Shown: positions 45,911-52,157 of the stretch, in pieces
Layout: the number at the start of each line of letters is the position of its first letter
Numbering within the stretch: the first letter of the stretch is position 1
Source of the DNA: Pseudomonas cichorii
Lineage (GTDB): Bacteria > Pseudomonadota > Gammaproteobacteria > Pseudomonadales > Pseudomonadaceae
DNA length: 64,000 bases
Direction: 5' to 3'
Assembly (NCBI RefSeq): GCF_015471405.1
Contig: NZ_BLVZ01000012.1
Span: 124,001-188,000, forward strand
Notes under the pieces: model-generated
Told to the model about the DNA's origin: nothing
Seen by the model: only the letters and a program-made list of their open reading frames with translations
Database searches by the model: none
Program-made: the position numbers and the translations under genes

Positions 45911-45928
45911 GACAGCCTGCTCCGCAGC

Positions 45929-46417
45929 TCAGAGGTGGTAGAAATCAAGCACTGAGTTGATGGTGTCGTTGAGCAACACAATATGTTTCCGGGTGATCTT
46001 CCAGCTGTCGGCGGTGGCTTTGAGGTGGTATGTCACGTGACCGTAAAACTGCTCGGACAACCCTTGTCGGGTGTACAGCGTGACCCAGGCCGCCTTGACC
46101 TGGAGCTGGCCGTCAGGCAACTCACTGATCCGCACATTGCTGATCTGGTGCAGCGTTCTAGGCATTGGCGTCGACGCTGCGGACTTGCCGGTGCGAAGGC
46201 GAAAGACCCGGTCTTCGAGCCCTGAACGATTAGAGTAATAGATCAGCGACATGCCACGTTTAGGGTCGGTGGTGTAGACATGCTCCGACTCCCATTGCGG
46301 CAGATGGAATTCACTCTGCTCATCAAACAGAGCGATGTAGGCATCCCAATCCTGCTGGTCACACAGCTCGGCCTTGCGATACAGAAACTGTTCTACAGCG
46401 TGTTGCAGTGCGCTCAT
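45929..46417 (-). CDS. antB: Anthranilate 1,2-dioxygenase small subunit
   Basis: Encodes 162 aa, the usual length of ring-hydroxylating dioxygenase beta subunits. Family blocks include YRKAELCDQQDWDAYIALF and DRVFRLRTGKSA. It has no cofactor and holds the alpha subunits together. The start is one base downstream of the antA stop, so translation is coupled. Confidence 0.93.
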   Translation of the reverse strand: MSALQHAVEQFLYRKAELCDQQDWDAYIALFDEQSEFHLPQWESEHVYTTDPKRGMSLIYYSNRSGLEDRVFRLRTGKSAASTPMPRTLHQISNVRISELPDGQLQVKAAWVTLYTRQGLSEQFYGHVTYHLKATADSWKITRKHIVLLNDTINSVLDFYHL

Positions 46418-46418
46418 G

Positions 46419-47804
46419 TCACACCTCCTTCAACTTCAGGGCTTTTTGTTCCAGGCCTTGCAAGAGGAAGCGCTGCCAGGATCCGTGTTGATTGATGTAC
46501 AGGCCTTCATGGGTGAACTCGGTGCCGGTCAGCACCGGCTTGATACCCAGTGCCTCGCTGTTCGGCGTTGGGCCTTCGACCCATTTTCCGCTGCCGCGAG
46601 AGACTTCGTTCCAGCGTTCCAGACGTGCCTGGAAACCCCGCTGGGCTTCACGGAATTCCACCAGGTCATCGGGCGTGCCCATGCCGGACACGTTGAAGAA
46701 GTCTTCGAACTGGCGAATGCGGTTTTCCCGGTCAGCGTCGGATTCGCCTTTGACGCCGATGCACTGGCTGACGATTTCAGTCTTGTTCCAGGCCACCGGC
46801 CGCACGATGCGCAACTGTGAGCTGATCTGATCCATGAAGAACAGGCTGGGGTAGATATTCAGGTTGCGCAGCCGATGCATCATCCATTCGGCTTGCTGCT
46901 GGCCATACTCTTGCACCAGGCGCGGCATGACCGTGGCATAACCGGCGCGCACGGTCGGGTTGGGCATGTCGCTGAACAGCAGGCTGTGGCCGTTCTTGAA
47001 CGAGAACCAGCCGTCGTCGGTTTCAGCATCGCCTGCGCCCAGCTTGCTGTAGTCCAGTGTGCTGGAGCCGCCGCCATTGGCTGCGTTGACTTGCTGACGA
47101 TGCTGTACGGTGGACACGTAGTTGTAATGCACGGTACTGACGTGATAACCGTCCAGCCCATTTTCGTGTTGCAGTTTCCAGTTGCCGTCGTAGCTGTAAG
47201 TCGATTTGCCCGGCAGGATTTCCAGTTCACCGGTAGGGGACTGCGCGACCATCATGTCGAAGAAGATTTTTGCGTCGCCCAAATAGTCTTCCAGGCTGTT
47301 GCTGGCATTCACGTCAAGGCTGATGAAGACAAAACCTTTGTAGCTCTCGATCCGGGCTTTTTTAAGGCCACGGGTGGCTTTGTCAAAATCTTCCGGGTAT
47401 TCCCCCGGTGCCTTGACCTTGACCAGGCGCCCGTCGCTTTTGTAGCACCAGGCGTGGAACGGACAGGTGAATGTCGACTGATTGCCCTTGCTGACCCGCG
47501 TCAGGGTTGCACCCCGGTGCTGACAGGCATTGATCAGTGCATGCAACTGATTGTTCGTGTCGCGGGTAATGATCATCGGCTGACGACCTGCACGCAGGGT
47601 CAGGAAATCATTTGGCTTGGCGATTTCACTTTCGTGGCAGGCGTAGATCCAGTTCTTCTCGAAGATCAGTTCCATCTCCAGGTCGAACAGTTCCGGCTCG
47701 GTAAACATGTCTCGTGCCACACGATAAATGCCTTCTGCCGGCCGAAAATCCAGACACCCCTGAATATAGTCCTGCCACTGCGCAATGCTCTTTGTGCTGT
47801 TCAT
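46419..47804 (-). CDS. antA: Anthranilate 1,2-dioxygenase large subunit
   Basis: Encodes 461 aa. Rieske ligands CQHRGA and CPFHAWC (about 93-115), then the mononuclear iron motif NGLDGYHVSTVH with two His, typical of the benzoate/anthranilate group. With AntB and AntC it turns anthranilate into catechol, CO2 and ammonia. First gene of antABC; its promoter faces the divergent antR gene. The next step, catechol cleavage, is encoded 3 kb away by catA. Confidence 0.94.
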   Translation of the reverse strand: MNSTKSIAQWQDYIQGCLDFRPAEGIYRVARDMFTEPELFDLEMELIFEKNWIYACHESEIAKPNDFLTLRAGRQPMIITRDTNNQLHALINACQHRGATLTRVSKGNQSTFTCPFHAWCYKSDGRLVKVKAPGEYPEDFDKATRGLKKARIESYKGFVFISLDVNASNSLEDYLGDAKIFFDMMVAQSPTGELEILPGKSTYSYDGNWKLQHENGLDGYHVSTVHYNYVSTVQHRQQVNAANGGGSSTLDYSKLGAGDAETDDGWFSFKNGHSLLFSDMPNPTVRAGYATVMPRLVQEYGQQQAEWMMHRLRNLNIYPSLFFMDQISSQLRIVRPVAWNKTEIVSQCIGVKGESDADRENRIRQFEDFFNVSGMGTPDDLVEFREAQRGFQARLERWNEVSRGSGKWVEGPTPNSEALGIKPVLTGTEFTHEGLYINQHGSWQRFLLQGLEQKALKLKEV

Positions 47805-47958
47805 CAGGTAGACCCTTTTCTAGTGTTAGGCTCATACCGATTGAAAGCATTTCCGGCACATTCATCTATCCGGATTCGTGGTGATATCTGTCCACTTTTT
47901 TACAGGCCCGAGCGCGTTCTGCCGGCCGATTTCTTTTATGCGTTTTTCTGCTCATTTC

Positions 47959-47973
47959 TGCACGATGCGGATA
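47959..47973 (+). promoter_or_regulatory. XylS-type box in the antA-antR intergenic region
   Basis: TGCACGATGCGGATA matches TGCA-N6-GGNTA exactly, 60-74 bp before the antR start. The same consensus occurs before the indole operon and the porin. A good second half-site toward antA is not evident; GGATA alone appears on the minus strand near 47867-47871. Confidence 0.55.
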
Positions 47974-48032
47974 GTTGCCGGGTGCCGCGCTCATTAGGCT
48001 GAAAGCTAATCGGCAAGTCGTGTGGTGTTGTG

Positions 48033-49040
48033 ATGAACCTGCAAACTCATGTACGGAGCGAAGACCCGTTTCAAGGCATTCATGCGGCGTGCAATGACGC
48101 GCAGAGTGCCCAGGCGTGGATGGCCAATATTTGCGGACCGCACGGGCTCAAGGTGTCTGCACCGCAACGTTTGAACTTCCAGCATGCGGGCAATGTGCTG
48201 AAGTCCATGTCCACAGTGATTGGCTGTATCGAATACGGCACGGATGTGACCATTGATATCGATGCGTCGGCGCTGTGCAGTTACAGCATCAGCCTGCCAC
48301 TCAACGGTCAGCAGGCGTTGCGTCGCCCGGAAGGCTTGTTGCTCTCTGACAGCCTGACCGGTCTGATCGTGTCGCCACATGCTCAGCAAGAGCTGTCTAT
48401 CGCCGGTGACTGTCGCAAGATCCAGGTCGCAATCAAATGTGCAGCCATGCGCCAGGTGCTGGAGGAAATGCTGCAGCGCTCGGTCGATGCACCGGTTGTG
48501 TTTGACGCACAGATCAGCACTCACGATGGCAGCACAGCCGCCTGGTGGCGCTGGGTAAAGCATCTGCTGGCGGAAATGGAGCAGTCCCGGGACTTTTTCG
48601 CGCATCTGTCCATGGTGCGCGATATCGAGCGGGCCTTGATAAAAGGCCTGTTGTTGTCACAGCCCAATAATTATTCGTGCGAATTGCTGAGTCTGTCTCA
48701 AGCGCGCTGTCCTGAATATCTGTCCAGGGCCAAACAGTTCATCCATCAACACGCCGACGAAGGCATCACGCTGGAAGATATTGAGCACGCGGCGGGTATA
48801 TCGCGCTTCAAGTTGTCATCGGACTTCAAGAAGCATTTCGGCATTTCACCGCTGTGCTACTTGAAGCGTTATCGACTTGAAGCCGTCAGACGGGCGCTGT
48901 TGGAGGAGGGCTGTAACCAGAATATTTCTGCCGTTGCCATGCGCTGGGGATTCAATCATCTGGGGCGCTTCTCATCGGACTATAAAAAGTTGTTCCTGGA
49001 AATGCCGTCGACCACCGTTGAGCGTCGACGGCTGTATTGA
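48033..49040 (+). CDS. antR: AraC/XylS-family activator of anthranilate genes
   Basis: Encodes 335 aa from ATG 48033. AraC_binding_2 N-terminal domain, then two C-terminal HTHs (TLEDIEHAAGISRFKLSSDF and ISAVAMRWGFNHLGRFSSDY). It is divergent from antA and 82 bp upstream of catB, so it may control both ant and cat operons. Its layout is close to the indole-operon regulator at 36526, suggesting duplication. Anthranilate is the expected inducer by analogy with P. aeruginosa AntR. Confidence 0.85.
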   Translation: MNLQTHVRSEDPFQGIHAACNDAQSAQAWMANICGPHGLKVSAPQRLNFQHAGNVLKSMSTVIGCIEYGTDVTIDIDASALCSYSISLPLNGQQALRRPEGLLLSDSLTGLIVSPHAQQELSIAGDCRKIQVAIKCAAMRQVLEEMLQRSVDAPVVFDAQISTHDGSTAAWWRWVKHLLAEMEQSRDFFAHLSMVRDIERALIKGLLLSQPNNYSCELLSLSQARCPEYLSRAKQFIHQHADEGITLEDIEHAAGISRFKLSSDFKKHFGISPLCYLKRYRLEAVRRALLEEGCNQNISAVAMRWGFNHLGRFSSDYKKLFLEMPSTTVERRRLY

Positions 49041-49122
49041 TTGAGTTCAGGAATCAAGTTTTATCGCTCGTTAAAGAGGGCGATAGCAGCCTCGGAACAC
49101 TAATAACTTTAAAGGTATCAAG

Positions 49123-50271
49123 ATGCTGTTTTCTGCGATTGAGACAATCGAGACGATTATTGTCGATCTGCCGACTATTCGGCCGCACAAGCTGGCCATG
49201 CACACGATGCAGAACCAGACGCTGGTGGTGATCCGCGTGCGCAGCGCCGATGGTATTGAGGGCATCGGTGAGGCCACCACTATTGGCGGCCTGGCCTACG
49301 GCAATGAAAGCCCTGAAAGCATCAAGACCAATATCGATCGCTACTTCACGCCACTGCTGATCGGGCAGGACAGTGCCAACGTCAATGCGGCCATGCAGCG
49401 CCTTGAGAGCTGCATACGCGGCAACACGTTTGCCAAGTCCGGGGTTGAAAGTGCATTGCTTGATATACAAGGCAAGCGCCTGGGCTTACCGGTCAGCGAG
49501 CTGCTTGGCGGGCGAGTACGTGATGCATTGCCAGTGGCCTGGACCCTGGCCAGCGGTGACACCGACAAGGACATCGCCGAAGCGCAGAAAATGCTCGACC
49601 TCAGGCGCCATCGTATTTTCAAACTGAAAATCGGTGCGGGGGAGGTCAACCGTGACCTGGCCCATGTCATCGCGATCAAAACCGCGCTGGGCGACCGCGC
49701 CAGCGTGCGGGTCGATGTCAATCAGGCCTGGGATGAGGCCGTCGCGTTGCGTGCCTGTCGGGTATTGGGCAGTAACGGCATTGACCTGATCGAACAGCCC
49801 ATTTCGCGTAATAACCGTGCGGGTATGGCGCGTCTCAACGGGATCAGTCCGGTGCCGATCATGGCCGATGAGTCCATCGAGTGCGTGGAGGACGCTTTCA
49901 ATCTGGCGCGTGAGGGCGCGGCTTCAGTCTTTGCCCTGAAGATCGCCAAAAACGGTGGCCCGCGCGCCGTGTTGCGCACTGCGGCGATTGCCGAAGCCGC
50001 AGGTGTCGGCCTGTATGGCGGCACCATGCTTGAAGGCGGTATCGGCACAGTGGCTTCGGCGCATGCCTTCCTGACCCTGCAGGCGCTGGCTTGGGACACT
50101 GAGCTGTTCGGCCCGCTGTTATTGACCGAAGACATCCTCACCGAGCCGCCGGTGTATCGCGACTTTCAGTTGCATATTCCTCGAACACCCGGCCTCGGTC
50201 TGAGCCTGGACGAACAGCGTCTGGCTTTTTTCCGTCGCGACAAGACTTCCATTTCCGTTCAACAAGCCTGA
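49123..50271 (+). CDS. catB: Muconate cycloisomerase
   Basis: Encodes 382 aa of the enolase superfamily (muconate-lactonizing). The K-x-K motif in FKLKIGAG (about 165-172), metal ligands in VDVNQAW, DLIEQP and MADES, and the acid Lys in ALKIAKNGG are present. It turns cis,cis-muconate into muconolactone. First of the catB-catC-catA operon; RBS AAAGG. Confidence 0.94.
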   Translation: MLFSAIETIETIIVDLPTIRPHKLAMHTMQNQTLVVIRVRSADGIEGIGEATTIGGLAYGNESPESIKTNIDRYFTPLLIGQDSANVNAAMQRLESCIRGNTFAKSGVESALLDIQGKRLGLPVSELLGGRVRDALPVAWTLASGDTDKDIAEAQKMLDLRRHRIFKLKIGAGEVNRDLAHVIAIKTALGDRASVRVDVNQAWDEAVALRACRVLGSNGIDLIEQPISRNNRAGMARLNGISPVPIMADESIECVEDAFNLAREGAASVFALKIAKNGGPRAVLRTAAIAEAAGVGLYGGTMLEGGIGTVASAHAFLTLQALAWDTELFGPLLLTEDILTEPPVYRDFQLHIPRTPGLGLSLDEQRLAFFRRDKTSISVQQA

Positions 50272-50281
50272 GGTGAGCAGC

Positions 50282-50572
50282 ATGCTGTTCCACGTAAAAA
50301 TGACGGTGAAGTTACCGGTCGACATGGACCCGGAACGTGCCGCACAACTCAAGAGTGACGAAAAGACCCTGGCCATGCGCCTGCAACAGCAAGGCAAATG
50401 GCGCCATCTCTGGCGGATCGCCGGGCTGTATGCCAACTACAGCGTCTTTGATGTGGACAGCGCGCAGGAACTTCACGATCTGCTCACGCAATTACCGTTG
50501 TACCCGTACATGGCGATCGAAGTTGACGCCCTGTGCCGACATCCTTCTTCCATCCATGAAGATGATCGCTGA
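50282..50572 (+). CDS. catC: Muconolactone delta-isomerase
   Basis: Encodes 96 aa from ATG 50282 (GAGG upstream); the standard CatC start MLFHVKMTVKLPVDMD fixes it. Small decameric isomerase converting muconolactone to 3-oxoadipate enol-lactone. Ten bases after catB. The next enzyme, enol-lactonase CatD, is not in the window. Confidence 0.94.
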   Translation: MLFHVKMTVKLPVDMDPERAAQLKSDEKTLAMRLQQQGKWRHLWRIAGLYANYSVFDVDSAQELHDLLTQLPLYPYMAIEVDALCRHPSSIHEDDR

Positions 50573-50583
50573 TCTGTGATCGG

Positions 50584-50625
50584 CCAAGTGCAGCACGTTA
50601 ATAACCAAGTGCAGCACGCTAATAA
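50584..50625. repeat. 21-bp tandem repeat between catC and catA
   Basis: Two adjacent copies of a 21-bp unit starting CCAAGTGCAGCACG and ending TAATAA (50584-50604 and 50605-50625) with one difference. They occupy most of the catC-catA gap, just before the catA RBS (GATGAGG). Confidence 0.85.
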
Positions 50626-50645
50626 CTACAAGATGAGGATTAATC

Positions 50646-51575
50646 ATGAGCGTCAGAATCTCCCGGACTGCAGGCGTTAAACAGTTTCTAGAAGAGGTCA
50701 GCGGGCAACTCAATGACAATGGCAACCCGCGTATCAAAACCCTGATTCACCGGATCTTGCGTGACTCGGTCAGCATCATCGAAGACCTGGAAGTCACCCC
50801 TGAAGAGTTCTGGAAGGCAGTCAACTATCTCAATGTGCTGGGTGCGCGCCAGGAAGCAGGCTTGCTGGTGGCTGGCCTTGGGCTGGAACATTATCTGGAC
50901 CTGTTGATGGACGCCGCCGATGAGCAGGCTGGCAAGACCGGCGGCACGCCACGCACCATCGAAGGGCCGCTGTATGTGGCAGGCGCTCCGTTGAGCCAGG
51001 GCGAGGCCCGGCTGGACGACGGGCTTGATCCGGGCGTGCCGCTGTTCATGCGCGGGCAGGTCAGGAATACACGGGGCGAACCCGTTGTCGGGGCTGTGGT
51101 GGATGTCTGGCACGCCAATACGGGTGGCGGTTACTCGTACTTCGATGTCAGTCAGTCGGAGTTCAACCTGCGTCGTCGCATCGTCACCGATGCTGAAGGG
51201 CGTTACCGCTTTCGCAGCATCGTGCCGTCTGGCTACGGTTGCCCGCCCGATGGCCCGACGCAACAGTTGCTCGACCAACTGGGCCGTCACGGCCAGCGCC
51301 CGGCCCATGTGCATTTCTTCGTTTCTGCCGCCGAGCATCGGCACCTCACCACCCAGATCAATCTGGACGGCGACCAATACCTGCATGACGATTTTGCCTA
51401 CGCCACACGTGACGAGTTGATCGCTAAAATTACCTTCAGCGACGAGCCCGCGCGCGCCAAGACACTGGGTATTGAGGGCCGCTTTGCTGAAATCGAATTC
51501 GACTTCACCTTGCAACCTGCGGTTGTTGTAGAAGATGAACAGCGTGGCGAGCGGTTGCGTGTGCTGGAGGATTGA
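50646..51575 (+). CDS. catA: Catechol 1,2-dioxygenase
   Basis: Encodes 309 aa, full length for an intradiol dioxygenase. N-terminal helical dimerisation part, then the catalytic beta-core with iron ligands: Tyr in IEGPLYVAGAP, Tyr in SIVPSGYGCP and the H-x-H of QRPAHVHFFVS. It opens catechol to cis,cis-muconate for CatB. Third gene of the cat operon, after the 21-bp repeat. In this window it is fed by AntABC and, further back, the indole genes. Confidence 0.95.
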   Translation: MSVRISRTAGVKQFLEEVSGQLNDNGNPRIKTLIHRILRDSVSIIEDLEVTPEEFWKAVNYLNVLGARQEAGLLVAGLGLEHYLDLLMDAADEQAGKTGGTPRTIEGPLYVAGAPLSQGEARLDDGLDPGVPLFMRGQVRNTRGEPVVGAVVDVWHANTGGGYSYFDVSQSEFNLRRRIVTDAEGRYRFRSIVPSGYGCPPDGPTQQLLDQLGRHGQRPAHVHFFVSAAEHRHLTTQINLDGDQYLHDDFAYATRDELIAKITFSDEPARAKTLGIEGRFAEIEFDFTLQPAVVVEDEQRGERLRVLED

Positions 51576-51595
51576 GGGGTAGGGGGATTGAGTAG

Positions 51596-51623
51596 CCAAG
51601 GCCTGCTTTAGAGCAGGTCTTGG
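51596..51623 (+). terminator. Hairpin after catA
   Basis: CCAAGGCCTGCT pairs with AGCAGGTCTTGG around TTAG, 21 bp after the catA stop. The following sequence is T/G-rich rather than a clean U-tract, so it is a probable but imperfect terminator. Confidence 0.6.
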
Positions 51624-52008
51624 TGGTTGATTAGCGTTGTTTTGTTTTGCAGATGCTGCGTTTTCGTATGGTAAAGTTTTTCCGGCACTGGTTTAGTCAT
51701 TGTTTTATGGAAGGTTTTTTGAAGACTGTCCGGATCCCCAAAAAACATTTTGACTTAGCTCTAGGACGGTGTTTTCAGGTGGAAAAAATTCAAATGTGCC
51801 CCCAGTTTTGCCCCAGTAGCGCGGGATATCCGGGCGATCGAGATTGGCGATCTCTGAGGCGGAGCAGGGTGGTCGTCGATGGCTTTCAATGTACGTCAGA
51901 CTCGGCTTGCACGGGGGATGGCTGGATGATTGGTCGCCTAGGGCAGGGCACCAAGCGCCTGGTAGGACACCAAATCACATTCGGTGTCCGGTGTGTCATA
52001 GCTCAACG

Positions 52009-52054
52009 ACAGATATTACGGCTAGCTGCTTACGCTGCTAGCCGTAATATCTGT
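52009..52054. repeat. Perfect 18-bp inverted repeat with 10-nt loop
   Basis: Arms ACAGATATTACGGCTAGC (52009-52026) and its exact complement (52037-52054) enclose TGCTTACGCT. Too long and too perfect for chance. It may be a terminator, a recombinase or replication site, or one end of a mobile segment. Confidence 0.85.
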
Positions 52055-52067
52055 GTTGGGAGAAGTC

Positions 52068-52101
52068 TATTGATAAAGGAGCGTGCCTGTGCACACGCCC
52101 C
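52068..52101 (-). terminator. Probable terminator of the Rad50-like ATPase gene
   Basis: On the minus strand GGGGCGTG pairs with CACGCTCC (one mismatch), followed by TTTATCAATA. It lies about 57 bp beyond the stop at 52158. Confidence 0.5.
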
Positions 52102-52157
52102 TATAGTTGAAGTTAATGCTACTCCCAGCCGAGACCAAGCGTGCGCCGCAACGAATG

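Larger units (their letters stand above)
51624..52157. other. Non-coding junction between cat operon and defence-like island
   Basis: No gene is supported. The stretch contains an inverted repeat GGACACC...GGTGTCC (51965-51989), the long perfect palindrome at 52009-52054 and a hairpin at 52078-52101. Open frames exist on both strands but have no RBS or recognisable family. It looks like the boundary of a transferred segment; an attachment site could lie here. Confidence 0.5.

Noticed and set aside
51705..51960. Minus-strand frame containing PDIPRYWGKTGGTF
   Set aside because: Looked like a possible recombinase tail, but no integrase catalytic residues or start were found; may be a repeated remnant, not enough to call.
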